From JAMXLO01 sp035569235 (GTDB lineage: Bacteria; Pseudomonadota; Alphaproteobacteria; Acetobacterales; Acetobacteraceae), in assembly GCA_035569235.1 (NCBI GenBank), contig DATMND010000015.1, positions 1 through 56,450 of the forward strand: DNA of 56,450 bases, in the 5' to 3' direction. This document shows positions 7,710 through 16,436 of this stretch, piece after piece. A model generated the notes under the pieces. It was not told where the DNA came from. It ran no database searches and saw nothing but the letters and a program-made list of their open reading frames with translations. Position 1 is the first letter of the stretch; the number at the start of each line of letters is the position of its first letter. Both the position numbers and the translations under genes were made by a program.

Positions 7710-10700
7710 CTAGATCGACACAGCCTCGACGGCGTCTCGGACAGGCTGAGGCCGCCCGAACAGGTAGCCTTGCGCTGAAGAACATCCCACGCTGCGGACG
7801 AGATCGAGCTGCTCCCGCGTCTCCACGCCTTCCGCCGTTGTCGTCATGCCAAGCCTGGCGGCCAGGCTGACGATCGAGCTGACAATTGCCGCGCAATCGT
7901 CCCGCGTTGCCATTTCGCTGACGAATAGGCGGTCAATCTTGATCTTGTCGAAAGGAAAGCTCCGCAGGTAGCTGAGCGACGAGTAACCGGTCCCGAAATC
8001 GTCCAGTGCGATGCTCAGCCCGAGGCCATGCAGTCGGACCAGAAGCGCAATGGTCAGCGAACTGTTCTTCAACAGTGCAGATTCTGTAATTTCAACTTCC
8101 AGCCTGGCTGGATCCAATCCGGACTCCGACAGCGCCGATTGGACAATTCCAATAATTCCATCGTCCTCAAGCTGGATCGGCGACAGATTGACCGCGATCT
8201 TCACGTCACCGAGAAACTGTACTGCATCTTCACAGGCCTGATGAAAGAGCCATGCGCCGATCGACTTTATGATCCCCATTTCCTCCGCCAATGGAATGAA
8301 CTGTCCAGGCAGAATTAATCCACGGGTCGGATGGTTCCAGCGCAACAGCGCCTCGAATCCGCAGAGTCGATCGGTATGCAGATCATGGATCGGCTGATAA
8401 TGGATTTCGAACTGTTCCCGCTCCAGCGCGACGCGCAGATCAGCTTCGCTCGTGAGCCGCAGATGCAGCTTGGCCTCCATATCGGCCTCAAAGATGCAGT
8501 AGGTTCCCCGCCCTTTCGCCTTGGCCTGGTACAGCGCCATGTCGGCGTTCTTGAGCAGTGTATCGCCATCCATGTCGCTGTCAGTCGCAATGGCGATGCC
8601 GATGCTGACGCCCACTTCCATGTGACGCTGACCGAACTGATAGGGGGCACTGAGCGTGTCGATCAGTCGCTGCGCCAGCACGATTGCGGCGCCCGGCACG
8701 TCGGTGTTGAGGTAAAGGATTGCAAACTCGTCACCTCCTAGACGGGCCACAATATCGGATTCGCGAACACACGCCTGCAGCCGTCGCGCGACCGCCTCAA
8801 GAAGAGCGTCACCCGCGGGATGTCCAAGCGTATCATTGACGTACTTGAACTTGTCCAGATCGAGATACAGCAACGCCAGATGCTTTCCGTCCTTGGCCAA
8901 ATGGCGCAGCACATCGTCCATACTGTTGCGGAACAATACCCTGTTTGGCAATTGAGTGAGCGTATCATGGTGGGCCATGAAGCGGATGCGACCCTCATTG
9001 CGTTGCTGTTCGGTGACGTCCTCGTAGGTTGCAACCCAGCCGCCGTCGGACAAGGGACATTGCAAAACGGCCAGCGCAAGGCGATCGTCGTCGACAGTGA
9101 CAAATCCTCCTGACCGCTGCGATGCCGCGAGGTCCTCCTGGTGTCGGTAGATCGTCTGCACCGCAGAGGGAGTGAGACCGCCGCCAATTTCGATTGAGTG
9201 GAACAACGCAGCCGTTGTCGTGCCTGGGGAGGGGTGTTCCGCGGTTATTCGGAATATGTCGAGGAACCGATTGTTGCAGACGATCAGCCTGCGGTCAGAA
9301 TCGACCATGAGCAGCCCCTGGGACATGTTGTTCAAGGCAGCGGTGAACAGCATGTTTTGGGTGCGCAAGGCGAAATCACGCTCGGTAAGCGCCGCGTTTT
9401 GATGCTGCACTTCCGCAATGGCCTGTCTGGCTCGCTCATTTGCGATCGCCAGATCGGACAACGCTTCCTTGAGTGCCGTAATGTCGGTGCGAATGCCTAC
9501 TGTTCCGCCGCTCGCAGTGTGACGTTCCGTGATCAGCATCCATCTGCCGTCTGGCAGAAGACGTTCGAGCGAACCGTGATTGCCACGATGCCACTCGACA
9601 GTATCACGAACAAACTTCTGGATTTCGTTGCCTGCCTGTGGGTATTGGCCCAGCTCCGCTCCTTTCTGGATGATATCCTCGAAGAAGGCGCCGGGCACGA
9701 TGAACGGCGCGCTGATCGAGTATATCTCGCGGTATCTCTGATTGCAGGTGATCAGGCGATCCTGCTCGTCCCACATGACAAAGCCGTCAGACATCGACTC
9801 GATGGCGTTGTCCAGCGTTTCGCGGGACTTCATGCGTTCCGTCTCGACACGCTCACGCTGGCGCATTGCTGTGTAGAGTGCACCTGCGAGAGCCAGCACG
9901 AGCAGCCCTGCCGCGGCGACGACAATAAGCAGGCGATTGCGGTCACGGACCCAGTCCGCCATGGCAGTCGACAAGTCGAGGGTCAGCGTGACCTCGACGT
10001 CCGGATAGAGCGTGTGCCGGGAGATTGCGACGGTGGCAGTGCGCATGAGCTTTGCCGGGACCAGGAACGGGACGTTGTCCGGCTGCAGGTTGTAGATGGC
10101 CGGCACGAGCGGCTTGCCGATCCTCAGCTCGTCATGCGGCATGCTGGCGAGGAGCAGGCCATCCGGCTGCTCGATGTTGATACGCAGTCCCGGGATCTCG
10201 CCCACGGGGGAGAGCAGAGTCGTGATGAACGCCACCGGAACTTCGGCAACTGCCTGCAGATCGCCGACCCCAGGCAGGCTGATCGGCCGTGCCAGGAGCC
10301 AGGTCCAATCTCCAGTGAGCGCGTTGCGTACCGGACCCGCGACTGCGACCGCACCTGGGCGCGGAGCTCGGTTCGGTGGCGGGATTGGCGCGGGCGACTG
10401 GATCCGCGGCCGCGGGCGCGCCGCCGCCCAGAGCGTGCCGTCGGGACGGACCAGGAGCAGATCGCGGAATGCGAAGGTCTCAAAGTTGAATGACCTCAGC
10501 AACCGCGTCGCCGATTGCTGATCGACCTCGCCGTTCTGGCTGCTGACCGCCGCGAACAGGGCAGGCAGGCTGGCCAGTGCGCCATCAACCTGCAGCAGTT
10601 GACGGTTGATCGTGTTCTCCACCACCAGCGCAGCGTTCTGCAACGTCGTGTCGGCAGCATGCAGGGCGGTCTGTCGTGTCCGTTCCAGCAGCAGGGCGCT

Positions 10701-10772
10701 GCCGCCGAACAGGGTGCCGAGTATGAGGATTGCCCCGAAAGCAACGCCCAGCCGCATCCGTTGCGCGGTCAT
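7710..10772 (-). CDS. Membrane GGDEF/EAL dual c-di-GMP enzyme with PAS domains
   Basis: A 1020-residue protein. A membrane segment at about 10-28 and another at about 280-302 bracket a periplasmic sensor region of Cache-like size. Two PAS domains follow (about 315-430, WDEQDRLITCNQRY; about 465-590, MVDSDRRLIVCNNRF). Then comes a GGDEF domain with an intact GGDEF signature near residue 677 and an RESD inhibitory-site motif just before it. The C-terminal EAL domain has FEALLRWNHP near 805, VEITES, LDDFGTGYSSL and AQGYLFGRP, so both synthesis and hydrolysis of c-di-GMP look possible. It lies about 4 kb from the cellulose operon, whose BcsA has a PilZ domain; a functional link is inferred. Confidence 0.93.
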   Translation of the reverse strand: MTAQRMRLGVAFGAILILGTLFGGSALLLERTRQTALHAADTTLQNAALVVENTINRQLLQVDGALASLPALFAAVSSQNGEVDQQSATRLLRSFNFETFAFRDLLLVRPDGTLWAAARPRPRIQSPAPIPPPNRAPRPGAVAVAGPVRNALTGDWTWLLARPISLPGVGDLQAVAEVPVAFITTLLSPVGEIPGLRINIEQPDGLLLASMPHDELRIGKPLVPAIYNLQPDNVPFLVPAKLMRTATVAISRHTLYPDVEVTLTLDLSTAMADWVRDRNRLLIVVAAAGLLVLALAGALYTAMRQRERVETERMKSRETLDNAIESMSDGFVMWDEQDRLITCNQRYREIYSISAPFIVPGAFFEDIIQKGAELGQYPQAGNEIQKFVRDTVEWHRGNHGSLERLLPDGRWMLITERHTASGGTVGIRTDITALKEALSDLAIANERARQAIAEVQHQNAALTERDFALRTQNMLFTAALNNMSQGLLMVDSDRRLIVCNNRFLDIFRITAEHPSPGTTTAALFHSIEIGGGLTPSAVQTIYRHQEDLAASQRSGGFVTVDDDRLALAVLQCPLSDGGWVATYEDVTEQQRNEGRIRFMAHHDTLTQLPNRVLFRNSMDDVLRHLAKDGKHLALLYLDLDKFKYVNDTLGHPAGDALLEAVARRLQACVRESDIVARLGGDEFAILYLNTDVPGAAIVLAQRLIDTLSAPYQFGQRHMEVGVSIGIAIATDSDMDGDTLLKNADMALYQAKAKGRGTYCIFEADMEAKLHLRLTSEADLRVALEREQFEIHYQPIHDLHTDRLCGFEALLRWNHPTRGLILPGQFIPLAEEMGIIKSIGAWLFHQACEDAVQFLGDVKIAVNLSPIQLEDDGIIGIVQSALSESGLDPARLEVEITESALLKNSSLTIALLVRLHGLGLSIALDDFGTGYSSLSYLRSFPFDKIKIDRLFVSEMATRDDCAAIVSSIVSLAARLGMTTTAEGVETREQLDLVRSVGCSSAQGYLFGRPQPVRDAVEAVSI

Positions 10773-11191
10773 CGTATGACTTCCCGCCGCGTGAAGAACG
10801 AGGGATTAATGTCGAAATATCCTTGCATTGACGTACCCGACAGCGCCTGCTTTTCCCACTAAGTCAAGTCGGGCCCGGGAAGTCCAGACCGAATGGACAC
10901 GCCAATAAGTTCCACCCGCTCGTTTCTGCCACGCCGGGCTGGACCGCTACCCGAGACGACATGTGCAACCCCTGTGGCCCCGCCGCCATTCGCGCGATGA
11001 TTGCGGAAACGTGGCGACACCGCATTGATCTGGATCAATGCCGGCCGCCTATTAAAGGTGCATTAAATTCTGCCTGCATTTGAGGGCTGCCCTTCGGTTG
11101 CCTACGGCGTCGTGCCAGCGGTTGTTGGGTCGCACCGTCAGCCGGCGGCAATTCCGATGACACTTTGGAAACAGGGAGCTTACGGTTCGCC
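10773..11191. other. Divergent intergenic region
   Basis: About 400 bases between the GGDEF/EAL gene (minus) and the GNAT gene (plus). Apart from the FNR-type box at 11025-11038 I see no gene or RNA. An AT-richer patch (TATTAAAGGTGCATTAAATTC, near 11051-11071) just after the box could hold a promoter element. Confidence 0.5.
11025..11038. promoter_or_regulatory. FNR/ANR-type box
   Basis: TTGAT-CTGG-ATCAA is a perfect match to the FNR/FixK consensus TTGAT-N4-ATCAA. It lies about 150 bases upstream of the GNAT gene and about 250 bases upstream of the divergent GGDEF/EAL gene, so either could be the target. The Crp/Fnr protein at 6418 has a CRP-like recognition helix, so another regulator elsewhere in the genome probably binds here. 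Confidence 0.6.
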
Positions 11192-11725
11192 ATGTCGCAT
11201 TTGCGAGCTGCTCAGCAGCCAACTCAATCCGATGCTGCATATTCGGAGGGCGTGGCCGTCCGGCGCCCGTCCGCAGCCGACATCCCCGGCCTCGCACTGG
11301 TCTTCTCGGAGATGCAATGTCATTACGGTCGCCCGGTATCCGACGCGACGGCCACGGCAGCGGCGACTCTGGCCTGCAAGCCGCCCATGAGCACCTTCGA
11401 TCCGCACACCCTTGTGGCCCTGGCGGGCATGGAGCTCATCGGGTCCCTGGTCATGAACGTGACCTTCCCGGCATTGGAACTGACGCGGTCCCTCTATATT
11501 CGCGACCTTTACGTGGCAAAGACCATGCGACGGCATGGTGTGGGACGAGCGCTTGTGAAGGCGGCGGCGCGCCTCGCCCTCAGCGAGGGGTTCTCGGCGG
11601 TCGAATGGACCACTGACGCGGACAACATCGGGGCACGCAAGATGTACGAGGCGTGCGGAGCGACATGGCTGAACCGGACCTATTATCGCCTGTTCGACGA
11701 CGCCCTGAAACACGCCGCTGGCTGA
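11192..11725 (+). CDS. GNAT-family N-acetyltransferase
   Basis: A 177-residue acetyl-CoA-dependent acetyltransferase; the substrate is unknown. ATG 11192 (MSHLRAAQQ) has AGGGAG upstream; ATG 11165 in the same frame is possible. The central strand SLYIRDLYVAKTMRRHGVGRALVKAAARLA contains the Q/RxxGxG/A acetyl-CoA loop (RRHGVG, about residues 118-123). The C-terminal DADNIGARKMYEACGA followed by YYRL is the usual GNAT ending. The gene stands alone, behind an FNR-type box. Confidence 0.85.
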   Translation: MSHLRAAQQPTQSDAAYSEGVAVRRPSAADIPGLALVFSEMQCHYGRPVSDATATAAATLACKPPMSTFDPHTLVALAGMELIGSLVMNVTFPALELTRSLYIRDLYVAKTMRRHGVGRALVKAAARLALSEGFSAVEWTTDADNIGARKMYEACGATWLNRTYYRLFDDALKHAAG

Positions 11726-11806
11726 GAATTCTTGCCCCCGGGCGTTGCGAGCAGGTGCAGGCATGGCCGGCTCGTGCCAGCGCGGCCATTGTCGGCATCA
11801 CGCGGT

Positions 11807-12913
11807 TCAGTCCGGCGCGGCCTTGATGCCAAGCGCGGGCGCCAGTTCCCGGTTCCATGCGTCAACGCAGTCGGAGCCGCACCGCTGTATCCAACTTGGC
11901 AGCACCGACTCGACCAACAGGCGCTCCCGCGTGGCCTCGTCCTGAGCCGTGACCGGCACCAGCTTCATGTGGCCAGCACTGTGTTCGTTGCCGCATTCGG
12001 GAGCGCCGATGTCGCAGGCCAGGCCGACCGCCGTCTCGCGATCCGCGGCGTCCCAGATCTCGCGCTCCAGGCCACTGATTGCCTCTCTCAGCGTCGCCCG
12101 CAGATCGGGTGGCAGCGCCTCCCACACTGCGGCGTTCGCGCCGAAGAACGACAGGCCCCAGCTTATCGCCATCGGGTAGATATAGGACGTGACGTTCGGC
12201 AGGCCGATTTCATTGCCGCTCAATGTGCCGGTGATGGCGCAATCGACCACGCCGGTCCGGATCGAGTTGACGATCTCGGCGAAGGGCGTCAGCACCGGTA
12301 TCGCCCCCAATGCAGTCATCATTTCCGATTGCCCGACGGAAGAGGTGCGGATGCGCCGTCCGGCCAGATCGCTCAACCCGGTGAACGGCTTTGCGCAAAA
12401 GATGACCTGCGCGGGGTAGGCGTAGACCGCGAGCAGCTCAACGCCGAATTTCGCCCGCAGCATCTGCTGGAGATGTGGACGGTACAGCGCCACGGTTTTC
12501 CGCAAGGCCTGCATGTCGGGATTGAGCGCGGGCAGATCGACAGCATTGAGTTCGGGCTCGTCCCCCGATACGACGGCGAGCAAGGCAGTTCCGAACGGCA
12601 CGATGCCCAGCCGCATCAGCTGCAGCATTTCCTGGCCAGGCAGGCCGCTGCGGTCGAATGCATGGACTTCCGCCTGGATGCGTCCGTTCGACAGGGCCTC
12701 GATACGATGTTCCCAGAATGGCTTCTCCAGACGCTCGTACTGACTGACGCCGGCCAGGCCGCCAACGACCTTCAGCTGCACCGGCTCGTCGGCACGGGCA
12801 GTGAAGATGGGCATTGTGGCTACCATCGCCATCACACTCGCGGCGGTAAGCCAACGTGCGGCGCGGCGTCCGAAACGGCTAAGGCAATCAGGCGGAGTTG
12901 CGCGATTGATCAT
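11807..12913 (-). CDS. TRAP transporter substrate-binding protein, DctP family (orphan)
   Basis: Periplasmic binding protein of a tripartite ATP-independent transporter. The start at 12913 (MINRATPPD) is preferred because a Sec-type signal follows (RRAARWLTAASVMAMVATMP, then TARA); the frame is open to 12967. The mature protein has the DctP core: QLKVVGGLAG, then DLAGRRIRTSS and ALGAIPVLTPFAEIVNSIRTGVVDCAIT (substrate carboxylate-binding region), and FFGANAAVWEALPPDLR. Length is about 368 residues. No DctQ or DctM membrane genes lie on either side, so it must share a membrane unit encoded elsewhere or act as a sensor's ligand binder. The ligand is probably an organic acid; this is inferred from the family only. 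Confidence 0.85.
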   Translation of the reverse strand: MINRATPPDCLSRFGRRAARWLTAASVMAMVATMPIFTARADEPVQLKVVGGLAGVSQYERLEKPFWEHRIEALSNGRIQAEVHAFDRSGLPGQEMLQLMRLGIVPFGTALLAVVSGDEPELNAVDLPALNPDMQALRKTVALYRPHLQQMLRAKFGVELLAVYAYPAQVIFCAKPFTGLSDLAGRRIRTSSVGQSEMMTALGAIPVLTPFAEIVNSIRTGVVDCAITGTLSGNEIGLPNVTSYIYPMAISWGLSFFGANAAVWEALPPDLRATLREAISGLEREIWDAADRETAVGLACDIGAPECGNEHSAGHMKLVPVTAQDEATRERLLVESVLPSWIQRCGSDCVDAWNRELAPALGIKAAPD

Positions 12914-13115
12914 TCGGTGCAGCCGCCTTGCTTGTCGTGCCGACCCTGCCAGCGCAGGAATGTTCATATGCTGCGCAGTCGAATTCGTCCGTTCAACCCA
13001 GCATTAGGCTACTTCCGTCGCCTCGTCGATGCTATCCCTCATTGCGAATCGAGACTTCCAATGCGCTTGGCCAGAGAGCGCCGGCACAACGTCTCAGGAT
13101 AGGGTTCCGGGCAAG

Positions 13116-14009
13116 ATGACCGCAGTGGTGACAGGCTATCGGTCGGGCAAGTTGGTCGGGCTCGGCTGCCTCCTCGTTACCGCAGTCGGCTGGGGTCTCA
13201 ATTGGCCCGCGACGAAGTTCCTGCTGGAGGAGTGCCCGCCGCTCACAGCACGCGGCGTGTCCGGCATCGTGGCGAGCCTGGCCCTGGCCGCTCTCGCGAC
13301 GTCCCGCGGCGAGACTCTGACGGTGCCGCATCACCTTCGGTGGCGTCTCATGTGGGCAGCGTTGCTCAATGTTAGCGCCTGGATGGGACTTACGACGCTA
13401 TCGCTGCTCTGGCTCAACGCCGGCGAAGCGGCAACGCTCGCCTACACGATGCCCGTTTGGACAGCTCTGCTCGCGTGGCCGGTGTTGGGCGAACATCTGG
13501 TGCCGCGCAAGATTGTTGCCCTCGTGCTTGGCATCTGTGGAATTGCCGTAATGGTCGGTGGGAACCGGCTCAACATTGACGTAGCCAAGCTGCCCGGCGT
13601 GGCGATCGTGCTTGCGGCAGCGATGTTGTTTGCACTCGGTACGGTTCTTTCCAAGCGTTGGCGGATCCAGATGTCCCCGATCGCGCTGACGGCCTGGCAG
13701 GTCGGGATCGGGGCAATCCCTCTGCTTGGCGCGAGCGCCATCCTGGAGCATCCGCATCTCCTGGACATGGGATGGTTCGGCTGGGCCGCCTTGACCTATA
13801 CGGCGGTTGTTTCGCTCGGGATCTGCTACCTGACATGGTTCGCAGCATTGCGGCGTGTCGAGGCGGGAACCGCGGCGATCGGAATACTCCTGACGCCGAT
13901 CGTCGGAGTGGTGGCCTCAGCTATTGCACTCGGCGAGCCGCTTTTGCTGCCGCAGATCGCTTCACTTGCCCTTGTCATTGCCGGTGTCGTCCTCGCGGTG
14001 CGAGAGTGA
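13116..14009 (+). CDS. EamA/DMT-family transporter
   Basis: A 297-residue inner-membrane protein with about ten membrane segments in two repeated EamA halves. The first starts with GLGCLLVTAVGWGLNWPATKF and ends with EHLVPRKIVALVLGICGIAVMVGG. The second runs from LPGVAIVLAAAMLFALGTVLSKRW to LASLALVIAGVVLAVRE-like residues. ATG 13116 is chosen because the first helix begins 14 residues later; the frame is open further upstream. Members export amino acids, metabolites or drugs; the substrate cannot be told. It is divergent from the TRAP binding protein gene, so the two may share a control region at 12914-13115. Confidence 0.88.
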   Translation: MTAVVTGYRSGKLVGLGCLLVTAVGWGLNWPATKFLLEECPPLTARGVSGIVASLALAALATSRGETLTVPHHLRWRLMWAALLNVSAWMGLTTLSLLWLNAGEAATLAYTMPVWTALLAWPVLGEHLVPRKIVALVLGICGIAVMVGGNRLNIDVAKLPGVAIVLAAAMLFALGTVLSKRWRIQMSPIALTAWQVGIGAIPLLGASAILEHPHLLDMGWFGWAALTYTAVVSLGICYLTWFAALRRVEAGTAAIGILLTPIVGVVASAIALGEPLLLPQIASLALVIAGVVLAVRE

Positions 14010-14156
14010 CACCAGTGGGTGAGGTCGAACAAAGCGGCGTGGCGCACGCGGGGACCTTGTTCGTGCTGAGAAAATCGATATCATTTCATTTGACGGTGCC
14101 AGGCAATACGCCGTTTTCGTGTCATGGCAACCTGACCGATCGGGAGTGCGCCACAC

Positions 14157-14447
14157 ATGTTGTTCGCCGTTATCCGTCATGACAAGCCTGGTTGCTTCGC
14201 TTTGAGGCAATCAGAGCGGCCGAAGCACCTTGTGTATCTTGAACGCGTCACGAGCTGCATCGCGTCAGGAGGCGCGCTGCTGGATGACAGCGGCCGGCAG
14301 AATGGTTCAATCCTGATCATCGACGTGGCGGACCGCGCGGCTGCGGAAGAGTTCGCGGCCACGGATCCCTATGTCGCAGCCGGGCTGTTTGCGAGCACCT
14401 ACATCAGCGCCTTTCGACCCGTGTTCAAGGATGGCGCGCGAATCTGA
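14157..14447 (+). CDS. YciI-family protein
   Basis: A 96-residue protein with a ferredoxin-like alpha+beta fold. The family has a conserved His/Asp pair and is implicated in small-molecule catalysis. Here HDKPG and the central ERVTSCIASGGALLDDSG followed by GSILIIDVADRAAAEEFAATDPYVAAGLF match YciI proteins throughout. GGGAG-like bases (CGGGAGTG) stand before ATG 14157. The exact reaction is unknown. It lies between the EamA gene and the cellulose operon and ends 53 bases before a long palindromic element. Confidence 0.85.
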   Translation: MLFAVIRHDKPGCFALRQSERPKHLVYLERVTSCIASGGALLDDSGRQNGSILIIDVADRAAAEEFAATDPYVAAGLFASTYISAFRPVFKDGARI

Positions 14448-14499
14448 GGGGCCGAGGTGAAATAGGTGGTCCAAGTGGCGCAGCGGTCACGCCCACCTC

Positions 14500-14585
14500 G
14501 TCATGGCCGGCGCAGGCCGGCCATCCACGTCTTCTCTTTGTGCTGGCGGCGAAGACGTGGATGGCCGGCCTGCGCCGACCATGAC
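14500..14585. repeat. Palindromic element before bcsZ
   Basis: Two 35-base arms (14500-14534 and 14551-14585) are inverted copies with one mismatch, around a 16-base spacer. The arm reads GTCATGGCCGGCGCAGGCCG and continues to CACGTCTTC. Similar shorter forms occur at 3501-3521 and 53764-53786. It ends nine bases before the bcsZ start, so transcripts entering bcsZ would carry a very stable hairpin next to the start codon. Confidence 0.85.
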
Positions 14586-14593
14586 GATGAAGC

Positions 14594-15688
14594 ATGAGGG
14601 TCGAATCTACCGGCAGGCCGTTTGCATGCACCCATGGCGCAGGCTGCCCGCGCCGTTCGGTACTCACCGCCATGCTGGGCGGTTTGAGCGCCGGCACTCT
14701 CGCTCCGGCGCGTGCCGACGCGCCGGACGATGCGGAATGGACCAGTTTCAAGACGAGGTTTGTCAAGGACGACGGCCGGGTCATCGACAATGCCAATGGC
14801 GGCGTGTCGCACAGCGAGGGCCAGGGCTGGGGGCTGTTTTTCGCCGTCGCATTCGATGATCGTGCCACCTTCGACCGAATCCACGAATGGACGCGACAGG
14901 CGCTGCGACGGCCGAATGATTCCCTGCATGCGTGGCGCTTTGTCCCGACGGATCGGCCGTCCGTGCGTGATCTCAACAATGCGACGGATGGCGATATTTT
15001 CATCGCAACTGCCCTCTCCCGGGCGGGGCGCCAATGGGCGCAACCGGCTCATTTGCATGCGGCTGCTGCAATCACCCGCGATATCCTGTCGCTGCTCGTG
15101 CGCCCGACCGGTTCGCGAATCGTGCTGCTCCCAGCAGTGCAGGGCTTCGAGACGAAGGCCGCGATCGTCGTGAACCCGTCCTATTATGTGTTCCCGATGA
15201 TAGCGGAGTTGGCGAGGCTGGTACCTTCGGCACAATGGGATCGCGTCCAGAACGACGGCCGGGCCCTGATCGAACTGGGTCGCTTTGGCAAATGGGAATT
15301 GCCGTCGGACTGGCTGCGTATCAACAAGACAGGTGCAGCCTTGTCGCCTGCCCCTGGATGGCCGCCCAGATTCGGGTTCGACGCCATCCGCGTGCCGCTT
15401 TGGTACACGTGGCAAGGCCTTCCGATCGAGGCGCCGCAGCGCGCGATGGACCGCTACTGGTCTGCATTTCCCGACGACACTTTTCCAGCCTGGGTAAACC
15501 TGGAGACGGACCAGACGGCCCCCAATCGGGCCCCTCTTGGCATGGTGGCCGTCGCACAACTCACCCGCGCGGCTATGGGGCTTCGTGCAAAGCCGGACCT
15601 TCCGGCTGTCGCAGATGCCGCGATGTATTATGACGCTGCGTTGATACTTTTATCACGCCTCGCCTGGCAGGAGCGCCATCCGGCTTGA
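14594..15688 (+). CDS. bcsZ: Cellulase of the cellulose operon (BcsZ, GH8)
   Basis: Periplasmic endo-1,4-beta-glucanase of glycoside hydrolase family 8, needed for normal cellulose export and chain ordering. The 364 residues start with a Tat-like signal (CPRRSVLTAMLGGLSAGTLA, then PARA). GH8 signatures are SHSEGQGWGLFFAV, with the general-acid Glu at about residue 75, and NNATDGDIFIATAL, with Asp132 as the second acidic residue. NDSLHAWRF and PSYYVFP are also typical. ATG 14594 gives the complete Tat signal, but no good ribosome site is seen because the palindromic element ends just upstream. It is the first gene of the bcs operon, in the same position as cmcAx in Komagataeibacter. Confidence 0.92.
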   Translation: MRVESTGRPFACTHGAGCPRRSVLTAMLGGLSAGTLAPARADAPDDAEWTSFKTRFVKDDGRVIDNANGGVSHSEGQGWGLFFAVAFDDRATFDRIHEWTRQALRRPNDSLHAWRFVPTDRPSVRDLNNATDGDIFIATALSRAGRQWAQPAHLHAAAAITRDILSLLVRPTGSRIVLLPAVQGFETKAAIVVNPSYYVFPMIAELARLVPSAQWDRVQNDGRALIELGRFGKWELPSDWLRINKTGAALSPAPGWPPRFGFDAIRVPLWYTWQGLPIEAPQRAMDRYWSAFPDDTFPAWVNLETDQTAPNRAPLGMVAVAQLTRAAMGLRAKPDLPAVADAAMYYDAALILLSRLAWQERHPA

Positions 15689-15865
15689 AATTGAATTCGA
15701 TATATTGCGATGAATCCAACGAATTGGTTCATGGGCTTGCAAGATTTATTTGCATTCCGACAAGTTCCCATTTATCGAGTCGGCTTCTATCTTAATCGGA
15801 TGCGATTCGAGAAATAAGCCGGCCGATATCATTTGTTTCCGGATCATCACAGCACAAGGGAGCAG

Positions 15866-16360
15866 ATGTTGGCCACGCCAAGTGATGCGGATGTCGAACG
15901 GGCCGTCGCCGCGTTCGGTGCACCGTCGATGCCCTATCGAACCTTCCGAGTTGAGCCTCCGACGCCCAATGCCGCTGCACAGAGCCAGAGTACTGCTGTG
16001 GCGTTCCCGCTGCTGGCTGCTGCGTTGCCCGAAACGGCAGGCGTTCCTGCGCCGGCGCCTCCCCCCGCAACTGCAACAGCGACGCCGGTCGCGGACACGC
16101 CGTCATCTCCTCCCCAGGGCGCGGAGGCTTGGCCGTCGCCAGTGGCCACGTCGCTGCCACCCGAACCAGCAGCCCCAATCCCGACCGATCAGGAGCCGGC
16201 TTGGCGCGGTACCGGGGTCAGACAGGCAGCACACGAACAGGCGGTACGCAGCACACCGCTCGCCTCGGTGTTCCGCATGTTGCGCGGCGAACCGATCCGG
16301 CGCGACAAGCCGCCCGAGCCGCGGCCAGGTTTGTTACAGGATGTATTGCGACGCCTTTGA
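15866..16360 (+). CDS. Proline-rich cellulose accessory protein (BcsH/CcpA- or BcsP-like)
   Basis: A 164-residue protein; ATG 15866 has AAGGGA seven bases upstream. Most of it (residues 30-120) is low-complexity Pro/Ala/Thr. The ends are more specific: DADVERAVAAFGAPSMPYRTF at the N terminus, and LASVFRMLRG followed by GLLQDVLRRL at the C terminus. Its place between bcsZ and the synthase genes is where Komagataeibacter carries ccpAx (bcsH), the partner of BcsD, and where other bacteria carry the proline-rich BcsP. Because bcsD is present here, a BcsH-like scaffold linking BcsD to the synthase is the best guess. Primary sequence similarity is too weak for a firm name. Confidence 0.55.
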   Translation: MLATPSDADVERAVAAFGAPSMPYRTFRVEPPTPNAAAQSQSTAVAFPLLAAALPETAGVPAPAPPPATATATPVADTPSSPPQGAEAWPSPVATSLPPEPAAPIPTDQEPAWRGTGVRQAAHEQAVRSTPLASVFRMLRGEPIRRDKPPEPRPGLLQDVLRRL

Positions 16361-16436
16361 TCATGGCTGAACCGTATTGCCGGACATCAAGTAACTCCAT
16401 TACCGACCCAGCAGGACCCGTGACGCAGTGTGACGC

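Noticed and set aside
12914..13115. Upstream extensions of the TRAP binding protein (to 12967) and EamA transporter (to 13029)
   Set aside because: The added residues precede the signal peptide and the first membrane helix and do not fit the families; internal ATG starts are better placed.
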